A DNA stretch of 64,000 bases from Isoetes taiwanensis (GCA_021234155.1 JAJEKV010000016.1:18470698-18534697); one strand, 5' to 3'; positions 41,876 through 53,289 are shown, counted from the first letter of the stretch. The notes: generated by a model not told the origin, from the letters alone. Numbers and translations are program-made.

Positions 41876-42750
41876 AAGCCTTCAGTTGCTCCTATATAAT
41901 TGTCCAATATATTTCTTTGAGGCAAGAAAGCAGATTGACAGGGACTGATCAGCTTATATAGAACACATTTCAGCCTGTTAGCCATCATTTTGGCTAGGAT
42001 CTTATAGCTTGTATTGGTCAGTGTGATGGGTCTCCAGTCTCCTAGAACCTGAGGAGTGTCCACCTTGGGGATCATGGTGATATGCCCAGCATTGATTGCA
42101 GGATGTAACTTTGAGGCACACCATGCCCCTTGAAAGAAGGTAATCAAATCCTCTTTCATTATATCCCAGAACTCCAAATAGAATTCTGGTTGCAGACCAT
42201 CTGGACCAGGGCTCTTTCCTTTGGCCATGGACTTCAGAGTTTCCAAAATCTCTCTCTCTTTTGGGACAGACAATAATTCTTCCTCACTGATCTCTCCAGA
42301 GCTTTGTGGAATATCCTGGAAGAATTCTGTCAGGGTCTGCTCATCTGCTTGTTTATTCTCAAAGAGCTTGGAGTATTCCCTTTGAAAATAGTCTTCTATC
42401 TCTTTTTGTTCCTCTATGTTTTTCTGACCATCACTGATTCTTGTGATCCCATTATTCACCAGTCTATTTTTAGCTGTTCTAAAAAAGAAAGCCGAGCTGC
42501 CATTATCCATATTGTTAAGATATTTTGTTCTGCTTCTCACAGACTTTGCTTCTTTCTCCTCAATGATTTTAACCTTTTTTTCCAAATCTTCCTCTTCATC
42601 CTGTAAACTTTTATTATTCTTGTCATTGAATAACTTATTCCTGATTTGTTTTATAGCCCCATAAATAGACTGTTTTTCCTTCCTCTTCTCCAAGTTCCAG
42701 CTTTTCCCCCATTGTTTAATCCAATTCTTTATGTTTTGACCCTTTGACAA
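41876..42750 (-). pseudogene. LINE reverse transcriptase, N-terminal part
   Basis: Open frame of about 290 codons: NRLVNNGITRISDGQKNIEE, KGKSPGPDGLQPEFYLEFWD, HITMIPKVDTPQVLGDWRPI, TLTNTSYKILAKMMANRLK and SPCQSAFLPQRNILDNYIGA. These are RT motifs 0-2 of L1-type LINEs. The frame continues without loss into 32208 once the nested transposon is removed. A one-base frameshift near 42740 separates it from the endonuclease frame. Confidence 0.85.
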
Positions 42751-43232
42751 AAAGCATTCATAGATCCTTGTCTTGGGATTGCCCCTAACTTGGAATAAAA
42801 CTCCTTGTATTCATCACAAAACCTTTTCATATTGAGTAAGTCTGTGTTGAACTTAAATGGGACATTTGTTCCACCTTTTCTTGGGACAGTTTTATTCTCA
42901 AGGGATTGGGGAAAGTGATCTGAGATTGAATTTGCTAAGTCACCAGTAACAATAGCCGAATCCCATGCTGTTATGGACTTGTTGTACAAATAAAACCTGT
43001 CCAGTAGGCAGTAGGTCCTTTGCTCCCCTTTTCTTTTATTACTCCATGAGTACATATTCGATGATGAGGGGGGAACATAAGAGAAGTGTAGCATGAGATT
43101 CTGCCATGTTTCCCTTTCTTTTTTGGTCATGTTCATCTTTTTTCCCAGCTTCTGATCCCAACTAGGAGTGTTGTTGAAATCTCCAGCCATAAGAATATTA
43201 TCCTCCTTGCTGTTTTGGATCCAAAGGTTAAT
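42729..43232 (-). pseudogene. LINE apurinic-type endonuclease, truncated
   Basis: Starts within the domain at RINLWIQNSKEDNILMAGDF (GDFN catalytic-site motif), then NTPSWDQKLGKK, RTYCLLDRFYL and SISDHFP (the SDH motif). These are the C-terminal half of the APE-type endonuclease that nicks target DNA in L1-type LINEs. The N-terminal half is missing through 5' truncation at insertion; the ORF upstream of 43232 is flanking host sequence that happens to stay open. Confidence 0.8.
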
Positions 43233-43248
43233 TCTTGTGGCCATTTCT

Positions 43249-45540
43249 ATCTTTGTGCTTCTGCAAATATTGGCAGGTGCCTGTTGATGAGTTAAAGTGG
43301 GTCGAGTCATGCCGCTAAGCAAGACATGGTATCCATTGCGTCTCAACAAGGAATGGTTGTGCAAATTTCTTATAGCAACAAAAAGGTAACTGTTCTACTT
43401 GATCTGTTTCAAGACCAAAGATATTGATGAGATATCTTTCTTATTTACATGCGATAATACAGTTCCGGTCATTTGGGAGAGCAGCAAAAAGAGTCAAAGC
43501 CATGAAATTGAAAGATGGTAGTAAAGCTGACAGTTCCAAACAGGAGACCAGCTTGATTCTTTGTTTGCTGTATTTTTGACAATCCCAGGTAACATACATA
43601 CATCTGTGGTTGGATTTCCAATTTAACTTCCAGTTTGAGTTTATTCCTTTTGCCAAGTATATACAACATTCGTAAGTAAGGAGGCCTTGGATTTAGAAAC
43701 ATTTTGGTTTATTTGACATGCTTACACAATGAATTTGAAAAATATGTACCTAGCGACTTTTGTAGATCATTCATTGAGCTTTCCAATGCATGCTCATGCT
43801 TGAGAAACGGAGTTTGTGTGCTGAAGTTATGGCCCTCTTTCTACACTGCTGTAAAATTAGAACAGCAAATGCATTTTGCCATATTTGGGCCATTTATAGT
43901 AGGAATATGAAAATCGTGTGCCTAGCAATATTCTTAGGCCTTTCCTTGATCTTTTCAATGGATATTCTTGCTGCAAGGATAGAGCTTGCATTTGAAAGTT
44001 ATGTTAAAATTCTTACGGCCAGCCAACAAGCTTCACAAAGGTTCAGTTGTTATTTGGAGTATATTGATGCCCAGTGTTCTCATGGATCCATGGCGAGAGG
44101 CTGCATGTAAGACTTGGTTGTTTACCTTATTATGTCCATGCTTCCCATGTTTTAGATGCAAATCTATTCCAGGTGTAAGAGATAATGTTATTTCTTTAAA
44201 ACTTGAGAGCAATTAATTTTTTTCTGTTGTACGTATAGAGGGAAATAAGGGACATGGAAGATAGTTGCTTGCCTCGTCGTACTCTTAACATTGTTGTTAC
44301 TGCATGGAGCTTTTTGGGCCGCTGGGCACCTTCAACTGATCACTTGCAGGTTAGCTTGTGCATTTTGATAACTAGTTTCTTGCTTATAATAAGTAAATCC
44401 TTAATGTTGAGTTGATTTTATTGCGTCTACCATGTGATTACAGTTTGCATCTTAGAATAAAAAAATCGGTTGTATTGGCGTTGTAAAATGTCCCACAAGC
44501 AAGATGCCAATATAGTGTTAGAAAGAAAATGATTAGAGGGTATATAAGGAGGTTTGTGAAATTGAATGGAAACCTGCCACAAAGGAACATGGCATTAGAC
44601 AGTCTGACACCATATGCCCAACTGCAGGCTTTAGAATTGAATCTTGAATTGACTAATGGATGCGAGAAAGTCTTTATTGTGATATCTATGGAAGGAACTA
44701 AAACAAATTATTGAAGCAAATTCAAGGTCTACATCCAAGCATCTTTGCGACCATGCAGTCGGGTGTGAGACAACTGTGCATTACATTTTCTCTGAAGTAT
44801 GTCCTTTGCTTATCTTTATTTCCAAACTTATGATGGTGAATTGGAGCAGAAATTTGACTGTGGGTAAAGATGAAGCTCTATTGTTGTTGTATACATGGCT
44901 CTTGCTAGATAAGAGTTGTGGGGCTCGCTGGAAAAGTCTCCAAGAAAGTGTGGAATTGAATATCGTTTGACTGTAAATACGAATCTGTTATGGATCATTA
45001 GTGCACTTAACAAAAGATTTGGCTCAACTCATAGAATCTTTGCTCAACTCAAGGAAGTTGCAAAGCTCTTAATCACGAGTATGCAAGCATCTATTCTTTA
45101 AGCTTTATCATCTTGCTATGGCGGTCTTTGCGAGAGCGAGAATATCTCTTGTTGCATCTTACGGTTTTTAAGATTGGGTATTGTCATCCAATTACCATGA
45201 CCATTTTAAATGTAATAGGTTACATCATGACCTTTACTTAGTTCTAAACGCTCCTTATCAAGGGGAAACAATCAATTCTTGTGTTGTCCCCTGCTATTCA
45301 CATTTATGGTATTTCTGTTTTTGGTGGCGATTCATTACAAGCACTCTGAGACTTGCAGAAGAAGCTTAAGCACAAACCTTTAGGATTCAAGAAGCCACTT
45401 TAGAGCTTTATGGCAATCTTCACTTCTAAAATTCAGGATAGTGACACAGCCATGAGTAGAGCGTCCTTTCAAACAAGCGATTCATGGAAAAAGTAACTTG
45501 CTTTTCTGGTCCCTCTAATGCACCTAAAGTGGTTTTTCAA
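43249..45540. other. Right flank of the LINE, no supported gene
   Basis: Some exon-like fragments on the plus strand: MVSIASQQGMVVQISYSNKK followed by GTAACT (near 43325-43385), and MEDSCLPRRTLNIVVTAWSF with LGRWAPSTDHLQ followed by GTTAGC (44252-44351). Each ends at a donor-like site, but I recognise neither and could not chain them. The rest consists of short ORFs of random type. Confidence 0.25.
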
Positions 45541-46265
45541 GTACGTAGAACATCATCTGCTTGCTTGTTGAATGTCATGATGTTTGGAGATGGCAAGCTA
45601 GATAGGGATGTGACTTCCCTAAAATTACACATCAAAATACCAAGTGCATGAAAAGCATCTTTGCACCATGATGTAATATGGATAGTTATATTTGTCCATG
45701 AACTTCCTTTTAACAGAAACAAGGAGGTAATATTTAAGTTAAAAAGTCTTTTACATTGGTTGTATAAGAAGTTTTGTGTTTATCGACCATGCATTCCTAG
45801 AAATGTATTCGCCTTAAGATGGTAGTGGTAGATGCTTCTATAAATGTTTACATGGCTTTCAGTAACGTAATGGAATATATAGAGAGTATGCATGTATCTA
45901 GCAATTAAAGGCAAGTTTTAAATATTTGGCCTTTATTGGACCCGAGGATTCCAAGTCTTTTAAGTATGGAATTGTTGTTGCTTTGGAAGCCTTCAAGCAA
46001 CAAAACACAAGATGTAATGTTAGTTTTCATTATTTTAGTAGCACATCTGTTTGCTACTTTAGCACCATGAACAAACTCATTTCACCATTTTTTTCACTTT
46101 TCTTGGACAAGAATCTGCATTGTTTGATACAATAAATCTTGAGCAATTGATAAGCGACAACTTTAATTGCAGAGTGTCAAAGCTTAAAATAAGGAAATCA
46201 AAACCCCACAAAACCAAATCTACTTCCAAATAACCACAGTTGAATGACATTAAGTCCATAAATGC
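45541..46265. other. Intergenic, nothing recognised
   Basis: AT-rich without motifs. ORFs are at most 69 codons. Confidence 0.35.
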
Positions 46266-46400
46266 CTAATCTATAGCCTTTCTCGCAATTAAAGCATATC
46301 TACGTCACACCTCCACCTCACCAAAATCTGAGATGCAACACCTCAACAAAATCCGAGGTGGTATAGTATAAACTGTAAGATTTTCAATTTTAAAATTCAA
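46266..46400 (-). repeat. Partial third copy of the dispersed repeat (15.07 and 28.21 kb)
   Basis: Contains GCAATTAAAGCATATCTACG and CTCCACCTCACCAAAATCTGA in the same order as the other copies, plus an extra diverged CACCTCAACAAAATCCGAGG. The ends are eroded and there is no poly-T. Confidence 0.45.
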
Positions 46401-47281
46401 TGGCAGTTTAATGACATCAACTTTGAATGAGGAATTCATGTGTTGATCTTGTAATATTATCCGTTCGGTGAAGACTATCTAAAGCTTCTTGCTATATAAT
46501 TCATCTAACTTCCATGCTTAATACTGCAAGTTTTGTTACAAAACAATCAAGCAAAAATTTGGAAAATATCTTGGAATCATGTGCTTTGAGAGCACAAATA
46601 AACATATGGGCTTCACTAAACCCACTAGGGTCTAGAATTTAGTCCTCCTCTCTCTGGTCAAATAGTTTTGTGGGCCTAAGAATTTGGATAAGCCAACCCA
46701 ATCATCTTATGTATACCTAACAATGGAGAATCCTCACATGTGCTTTGATGGCGGCTCAAAGGAAGCAACCTAAACATAGTGTCCATAGGTCATGGAGGAA
46801 TTGAACAACATGCCAATAGTCTAAAGTTGTAACCATATACCTTCAATTTACTATCAATGTTCTATTCTATTTGAGCATATTGTTTCTAGTCGCAATTCAT
46901 TTCATGTATCATAGTTGCAAATGCTATTGTTTGATAAACAACCGAAACAAAACTCGAAACGTTCAATTAGGCACATGCCAAAAAGAACACAAATGTCTTG
47001 AGGCGTCTGCAGGACCAGCGTCTTGGAACTTGGGACCAAAGCCAAACATGCAAACCAACTATGAAGAAGTATATAGGCCAAATGAGAAACTTAGGGCAAA
47101 GTATTTACCAACGCAAAATAAATCCAAACATCAAAAGCACCAAGCCATCCAACATGTCTACAACAACCTCAACTCAACTTCTAGCAAGTCTAAGAAATAC
47201 TGGTTCCTTTTGCGAATGGAAGTCAAAATAAAAACCTAACAAGCCTTACCTTGCTAAAGCCTTCTGGTTGTGCTTTTTGCT

Positions 47282-47283
<2 letters not shown>
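46401..47283. other. Intergenic, nothing recognised
   Basis: Plus-strand ORFs of 122 and 77 codons (46871-47239) overlap in different frames and carry no known motif. The end (GTGCTTTTTGCTAGTTTT) resembles the start of the dispersed repeat at 28.2 kb. Confidence 0.35.
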
Positions 47284-47323
<40 letters not shown>

Positions 47324-47446
47324 TTGAAGGCATGGTTGGTGGGACTTGCACCCGCCAATATCTCCCACCCGATGGTAGCCAGTGAGTTATGAACCCTAGT
47401 GAAGATCACCCCAATCTAAGGCCTTACCACTAGACCACCGCATACA
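47284..47446 (-). mobile_element. tRNA-derived SINE
   Basis: On the minus strand: GGTGGTCTAGTGGTAAGGCC (A box), then about 80 bases later GGGTGCAAGTCCCACC (B box, one or two changes from GGTTCGAATCC), then ATGCCTTCAAC and a poly-A tail (T run 47284-47322 on the plus strand). Total length is about 120 bases plus tail, usual for plant SINEs. The A-box to B-box distance is longer than in a tRNA, so it is not a functional tRNA gene. Target duplication not resolved. Confidence 0.7.
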
Positions 47447-47454
47447 TTTTAAGC

Positions 47455-48094
47455 CGACTCTTATGGTTCCAACATTTGTAATACTCAATGTGTTGGTGGG
47501 GTTTTTTTATTTAGATAATGTGATGGTTCCAACATTTGTAATACTCAAACGTTATGGTTCCAACATTTTCAATACTCAACGTGTTGGTTCCTACGACATA
47601 TTATCGTAATATAGCATGCAAAAAGCTTTCCTCCTTTCTCTAGTCACCTTTGTGCAGCAGACATTAACACGTGTAGCATGTTTCCATCTACCATACTGAT
47701 GAGAAATTAGCACAGCAAAATATGGCACCAGAGCAAGGAGCACTTTGATACTCATCATTTTCTGGACCATAGCATGCAAGTAAAAAAGAATAGGCCCTGG
47801 AAAAACAAAAACTAGAAAACAAACATAACAAAATGTGAGGTGCATGTGGCACTTCACTATCGTCTTGTATACATTAATAATTTGATATACATTAATTTGG
47901 TCCGTGTGCAATAACAATTGGTATGCAATGTCTCAAATAATTTTCCCTTTCTTGGCTAGATTTCGTATTAATGAGAATATTGGAATAACCCTAAGGGCCA
48001 AATTGGAGTATTATAATAGTAGTGGCTCCCGAGAGCTAGATACCAACAAATGAAGCACAAATGGTCAAGGGCATCCTCAACCTTTTACTTATTG
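47455..48094. repeat. Short tandem repeats then intergenic
   Basis: ATGGTTCCAACATTTGTAAT and ACTCAA recur three times between 47463 and 47590 with varying spacers including GTGTTGG. No gene is recognised to 48.09 kb. Confidence 0.5.
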
Positions 48095-48130
48095 GAAGAT
48101 AAAAACATATTCTATTCTATTCTTATTACT
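48095..48130 (+). mobile_element. Possible pentanucleotide retroposon tail
   Basis: GATAAAAACATATTCTATTC followed by TATTCTTATT resembles, in inverted orientation, the tails at 3.8 and 5.1 kb, but the GGACGT core is absent. Weak. Confidence 0.25.
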
Positions 48131-48548
48131 GCCAGAAGATACAAGAAGATATAACCTCCTAGTCCGCCTAGTAGGCATATCTCTCTTCAAGCCCATTGCA
48201 AGTACTATGGAAGCCAACAACATTTTGTGAAATATTGTCCCCCCTAGACCTTGAAGTGCCCCTCAGATTATATCCCTAAAAGAGGCAAGATTTTATTGCA
48301 GTAGAAATGCTAAAAGCTGAATGAGAGCTATGAAACACCGTACCACTTGAAAAGATAGCCATCACTTTTATTGACTTCACCTTGGATCTTGGAAAAATGC
48401 ATCATAACCACATGCTATTCTCTTTTTCTACTCATGTACATGTATAATGGCTCATATGCAACAGCCATTGGTAAGACAGTGACTCAAATAATTGGACTAT
48501 AAACATATTCCCTCTTATATATTACGTGCCAAGCAACCTTCATGTACC

Positions 48549-48632
48549 TCAGGCTGGAATTCCATAGCTTGGCTGACTCCATTGCTTAGGATCAACCACT
48601 AAACAAGGGTCTGACTTTTTAAATTCTGCCAC
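48549..48632 (-). CDS. LITAF-domain protein, exon 3
   Basis: Preceded on the minus strand by AATACCAG (acceptor) and encoding VAEFKKSDPCLVVDPKQWSQ followed by PSYGIPA and TGA. This is the conserved C-terminal tail of plant LITAF proteins (family form DFEKSDPC...D...W). It joins exon 2 in phase 0 after RQK. Confidence 0.85.
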   Translation of the reverse strand: MAEFKKSDPCLVVDPKQWSQPSYGIPA

Positions 48633-49306
48633 CTGGTATTGAACAGAAAGAAATCAGAACAATCTCGATCATTTTAACAAATACATAAAAAGTACAGCTG
48701 TTAATAACAGAAGATTAGCATGAGTAACGTAGCTGAATATTGCACTATTGCTGTAAATAATTGTATTGCCCTAGAAAAGTTAACAGCCACAATCAACATG
48801 GTTGGCAACATTTCACATAGCAGATGTAATTCCTAAATAAAGACTTAACAGCGTTTTGGTTTTCTGGCATGATTCTATTGCAGGAATATTCATGTCAACC
48901 TTTTAAAAAAAGGAATTTTTTGTAAACATACCCCAAACCAGAAATAATCCTAAATGAGACCAAAGCTGGCAGATAATGCTCGACTTTACATTCATCCTTA
49001 AATTGTTCCATAATAACATGCTTGCACCGAAAGCTTCTGCATATATGGTTGGGCAGGGTAGCCGCGAGAGAGAGGGGGAGGGGAGGGAGAGGACGAGAGA
49101 GTTTAATAATGTAAAAGTGCTATTAGACACTATATATTCCTAGTTCAACATCCTTAAAACTGTTCCCATTATCCACCAAATGATCTATGAGAGAGTAGAA
49201 CACTTCTTACTAAACTAAGCCACCAGCAAAACCAAAATTTAATTGCAGCATAGTTGTTTAAACTATAGAGAGAAAAAAAGAGAGACGGATAGAGACCGAG
49301 GGATAC

Positions 49307-49430
49307 CTTTTGTCGACATTGTGGACAATAATGCTTCTTGTCCCATAGACAATCAAATGCAGGGCAAAGAAAACAAACGCCCACCAGGGACACCATGCAT
49401 GCCACACAAGCTGCCAAGCTTGGTGTTGAC
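49307..49430 (-). CDS. LITAF-domain protein, exon 2
   Basis: Bounded by TGTTTTGCAG (acceptor) and AAAAG/GTATCC (donor). Reads STPSLAACVACMVSLVGVCF, LCPAFDCLWDKKHYCPQC and RQK. It holds the membrane-inserting hydrophobic helix and the second half of the zinc knuckle, HYCPQC. The first codon (K) is split with exon 1. Exon lengths 317+124+84 give an open frame of 525 bases, 174 residues. Confidence 0.9.
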
Positions 49431-49573
49431 CTGCAAAACAGGTTATACCGTATTAATAATTAGTCAAAGCCAACAGTGAGGTTTATTGAAGTAATCAGAA
49501 TAAATTGAATGCGCAGATGTTACTTCTATTTAACCAGAAAACTCAACTAGTTATAAAGTAAATATTTACTTAC

Positions 49574-49890
49574 TTCACATTGGTCATGCCAGAAGTTCCA
49601 CAATGAGGGCAAACAAAGGGTGCCGGTGTATCGCCCCATACTGTATCCAGCAGAGCTATGCCGCCCGGGTTGTCTAGTATGGCATTTGCTGGCACTGAAG
49701 AAGCAACATAATTCACTTGATGAAAAGGATCCTGATGAACTGGGGCAGCCATTTGGGAATTGTGGACATAACCATATGCATTATGTGCCGGAGGAGGATA
49801 AGCATACGGTATTCCTATCACGGGTTCTGTCTGAGCACTTCCCAAGTTGGTGCCCTTCATTTCTGTTTCATTCTGATAACCCATAGCCAT
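49574..49890 (-). CDS. LITAF-domain protein, exon 1 (GILP-like)
   Basis: The ATG at 49890 opens a Pro/Tyr-rich N-terminus (MAMGYQNETEMKGTNLGSAQ, IPYAYPPPAHNAYGYV) and then APFVCPHCGTSGMTNVK, the first CxxC of the LITAF zinc-binding domain. It ends at AA/GTAAGT. In the full protein the two CxxC pairs coordinate one zinc ion and flank a hydrophobic segment that anchors the protein as a monotopic membrane protein. The Arabidopsis relative GILP acts at the plasma membrane as a negative regulator of hypersensitive cell death through LSD1. The extended N-terminus makes this protein longer (174) than GILP (about 137). Intact and likely expressed; that function is transferred from the family. Confidence 0.9.
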
Positions 49891-50142
49891 GAATTACAAA
49901 AGAAATAAAACTCTGCTTCCAAATTAGAATGATGCACTGGGCTTCAAGATCCAGGAACCCTAAAAGCAAACAAAGATGATGTGCCGCGAGATCAGCAATA
50001 CCTTAAAACGTGGAACAAGCTAACCCTTCAAAACAAGGAAGCCGACGGACTTGCCCTTCCCAAAAGTCGTGCCATGCCTTCTTTCGAAGCAATCCCCCGA
50101 CCTTGCTTCTTCTTTCGTGGAATGTGGCGGTACGAATGTTTT

Positions 50143-50186
50143 GTATTTGTATTCGTATTCGTATTCGTATTTGTATTTGTATTGTA
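50143..50186. repeat. Hexanucleotide microsatellite (GTATTY)n
   Basis: Seven to eight units alternating GTATTC and GTATTT about 250 bases upstream of the LITAF start codon. Confidence 0.85.
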
Positions 50187-50299
50187 TTTATATATACATA
50201 CAATAGTATATGTATGCATTGTGTGTTTTGGAATTTTAAATATCCTTGATAGGAGAGGGTGTCCATTGGCTGTGCAATTAAGCGCATAATAAATCCGCA

Positions 50300-51310
50300 G
50301 CCACATAGTGGGATGGTCTACAAGGTAAGAAGGTAAGTCATGTCAATTGCCAACTTGGCATCGACACCTCGACGTATAAGATGTTAAACTAGTGGGGATA
50401 CTGGTACCGCCAAGGCTGTGGAGCAGTCCCATATGAAATCAGGGTCATTCCGTACTTACCCCTTACCTGTAGAATATTGAAAGTATCTATAATGTATTGA
50501 CCTCGTACCTCTGAGTTTTTAATGTACCAAAGCATATAGACGTTAAAAGTGTTATTATCCTACCTATAAATACGTACTATATCTATAAAATACTTACTTG
50601 TACGTATAAAATACTTGTAAAATGTGTACCGCACCAATAAAATACTTATCATACTTGGATTGAAAACTACCAAAATTGGATACAAAAACGATGCATTTTT
50701 ATTCTGTATGTACAAACCTTCGGTACAGTATGCTAAACCTTGAAAGGTACCTCACCTATACGAAACTAATACCCTTGCAACCAAAATACATACCACAATA
50801 AAAGATCGAGCCAGCTTCTATTAAGTGTTGCAAAAATATGTAAATCCAATAATGTAGAATTTTCATAATATTTCTTTGAGAAGGTATTATTTATACAAGA
50901 AATTTATTGTGGCGGCCTTGCTATGTGGGCATATCTGCTATTAATGTCCAACATTTCATAATGGTTTTTGCTTAGTAATGAATTTGTATCAATTTGAAAC
51001 ATAATGAAATATGTTCTTTAAACATGCGAGATTGAACTGTGATTTTCCACAAAAATGTTTTTTCAATTAAGTACTGCGATCTTTGTTTTAGATATGTGTC
51101 TAGCAACTTTGTCCATACATGTTGCAACTTAGCAATAGGGAGAACAATTCTACACTGAAAAATTATTGTCAATATTAGAAGAGAATTTCTACGTTCTGGG
51201 TTGTGCTATGGACATGGATCTACGAGATCAATAAATGGTACTATGGCTAGAAGCCCTCAAACATGTCAAGCCTAAATTAGCATATTGGAAGCAACAAGAC
51301 CCTAGATGAT
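50300..51310. other. Intergenic, nothing recognised
   Basis: AT-rich with repeated TACCT/TACTTA words (50440-50640) but no clear period. No gene. Confidence 0.35.
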
Positions 51311-51319
51311 AGATATCTA

Positions 51320-52255
51320 GCAACTATATTAGAAAATGGGGAACAATATGCAGTTGGAACTTGAGCTGCCACACAAGTTACAACCGAAGTATTCGACTTG
51401 CTTCAATAAAAATTGAATGCTTTGCTGGTCTGTTTTAACATAAATATCACTATCCAAAAGATAATATTTCCAAGTTTTTAAAGCATGCACAATAGCCAAT
51501 ACTTCTTTCTCATATACAATATACTTTAATTCCGCAGAATTAAGCTTGCAGCTCTCAAAAGCAATAGGATACTCATCCTGTTCTAATACTGCCCCTATAG
51601 AAGAACCACTGGCATCAGTACAGCTAACAAAGTATTGCTTAGAAAAATCTGGCAATTGTAAAATGGGTGTGGTAATAAGGCATTGCTTCAAAGATTGAAG
51701 CTTGTACTTGAGAATGTCCCCAATGAACGTACCTCAGTGACATTTTGTGGAACTGGCCAATTTTCCACCACTTGGACTTTTGCAGGATCAACCTGCATAC
51801 CTTTTCTAGAAACGATATGCCCAAGATAATCAATGTGAGTTTGAAAGAAAAAACTTTTCTCACGGTTTAACTGAAATTTTGATCACGCAATGTGTTCAAT
51901 ACCTGGTGCAAATGATCCATGTGCTCGGCCTCATTTCTGCTATAAACCAAAATATCATGCAAAAAGACCATAATAAACTTGCCCAAAAAGAGTCTCGAAA
52001 CTCTACTCATCATGCGACAAAAGGTTGCAGGTGCATTAGTTAGTCCAAAGGACATAACCAAAAAGTCATAATGACCATAAGGTGTGCGAAAAGCTGTTTT
52101 ATGAATATCTGATGCATGCACATGAACCTGATGATATCTAGATTTTAAATCTATCTTACTAAAGATGGTGGCGCCCTTCATTCGATCCAACAAGTGATCC
52201 ACTCGAGGAATATGATAAATGAGTTTGCATCTCTGAAAGGCTACATTCATGCCAT
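51320..52255 (-). pseudogene. Ty3/gypsy reverse transcriptase and RNase H relic
   Basis: Minus-strand frames read [79 protein letters not shown], then CTDASGSSIGAVLEQDEYPI and ALKTWKYYLLDSDIYVKTDQ. The RT fingers/palm and the RNase H N-terminal half are present; 5' (gag, protease) and 3' (integrase) parts are absent. The catalytic FxDD reads FLHD, so the second-last Asp is lost. A frameshift near 51865 and another near 51690 break the frame. Confidence 0.8.
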
Positions 52256-52738
52256 AGCCTATTTCAGCTTATCTGCAAAATGTGCACAAGAGGAGCGGAT
52301 GGAGTGGACTACCCTAGCCATTGTTCTATGCCAACCAATGCCATTGTCATGATTCCATTTATTGTTATCTGGAGGCCTTGACTATCAGTTGGCCCCCTTG
52401 GAGTCTGAGCCCAGGGTAGAACCCATATTTATGATGCATTTCATATGTCATATTGGTACTATGTTGAGGTTGCCTTGATGATGGATGGGCCACCCTTCTA
52501 GGTGGTGTATTAATATGTGTATTGTTGCTAGGTGCTAACATGTATGTATGCTTCCGCTATATAGGATTCCCATAGAAGGCGTGAGACGAATGACTCCATG
52601 TTCTTCACCCAGATCCTTGCCCATCACAAGTGGTCCGAGTAAGACAGAAGGCCTTTTCAAGGTGATGGAGTTGCCATGGGAGGGGAATTTCCTACATTTA
52701 TACGATGGGAGCATCATATACATTCGGGGAGCATCGCA
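52255..52738 (+). mobile_element. LTR-type sequence followed by a primer binding site
   Basis: Ends GGGGAGCATCGCA just before the primer binding site at 52740. It aligns with the block at 9131-9400. The 5' boundary is unclear because it abuts the oppositely oriented gypsy RT relic, so either the LTR is truncated or two elements are nested. Confidence 0.5.
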
Positions 52739-52739
52739 A

Positions 52740-52752
52740 TGGTATCAGAGCC
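52740..52752 (+). promoter_or_regulatory. LTR retrotransposon primer binding site
   Basis: TGGTATCAGAGCC is complementary to the 3' end of plant initiator-Met tRNA, the usual primer of plant LTR retrotransposons. Confidence 0.75.
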
Positions 52753-53235
52753 ATGATCTTGGTAGACTCGGATTATAGCCCTGGCAACGTTCTAATCCGT
52801 TAGCTCGATTAGGATAGAGATTATTTAATGTAACATAATTATCCTAAATCCATAGGTATTGAGCCCATTAACTTATGTGAGGGATGAAGGATTTAGGACT
52901 TAGATTGTCGAATGTAAATGTGAGTCTGTTTTGGTAGAGTAAGGTCCCTTGTTCTCGAAGGCCATAACTTCTCATAGAAAGATCGGATGGAGGCAATTCT
53001 TATCCATTGCGAAAGGAACACTTCAATTGACTAGAACCCCTAGAAGCCCCGTCGTAAGATGCACGAACAAGAAGATTTTTAGGGTTTCTCTGAGTGCGGC
53101 GCTAACCGGGAAAAGGATGCTCCAAATCAAATTTTAAAACCTCAAAATCACCTCGGCGCCGCATATGGTCGCGTATAAAAGTTTTCCACCGTATAATTTT
53201 ATTTTACTTTCAATATATCTCAAAAATAATAGGGA
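52753..53235 (+). other. Leader-like sequence downstream of the primer binding site
   Basis: No gag frame is recognisable. It is probably retroelement leader up to the Helitron-like end at 53236. Confidence 0.3.
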
Positions 53236-53270
53236 CTAGTAACGGGTGCCCGGCATTGCCGGGCATAGTT
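53236..53270 (-). mobile_element. Helitron-like 3' terminus
   Basis: Read on the minus strand: TGCCCGGCAATGCCGGGCA (stem-loop), CCCGTTA, CTAG, then host T. Helitrons end with a short GC hairpin about 5-12 bases before CTRR and insert before T, all of which fit. A 5' TC end at higher coordinates was not found, so the element's extent is unknown. Confidence 0.5.
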
Positions 53271-53289
53271 ACGGGCTTGTTGTAGGCAA

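Larger units (their letters stand above)
29029..43248 (-). mobile_element. LINE insertion (about 4.5 kb) interrupted by later elements
   Basis: The exact 16-bp duplication TCTTGTGGCCATTTCT lies at 29029-29044 and 43233-43248. The 3' end is a poly-A tail (T run 29045-29072). The 5' end at 43232 falls inside the endonuclease domain, so the copy is 5'-truncated. Subtracting the 9.66-kb transposon (32213-41871) and its duplication, and the 540-bp foldback element (30597-31136), leaves a collinear LINE: endonuclease, RT, zinc-binding C-terminus. The RT catalytic YADD is intact, but frameshifts and insertions make it inactive. Confidence 0.9.

Noticed and set aside
43233-43364. N-terminal continuation of the LINE endonuclease ORF
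   Set aside because: The ORF is open past the target duplication by chance; the LINE ends at 43232 and the residues upstream are host flank.
47284-47322. Transcription terminator (T run)
   Set aside because: It is the poly-A tail of a minus-strand SINE; similar T runs at 15.07 and 29.05 kb are tails too.
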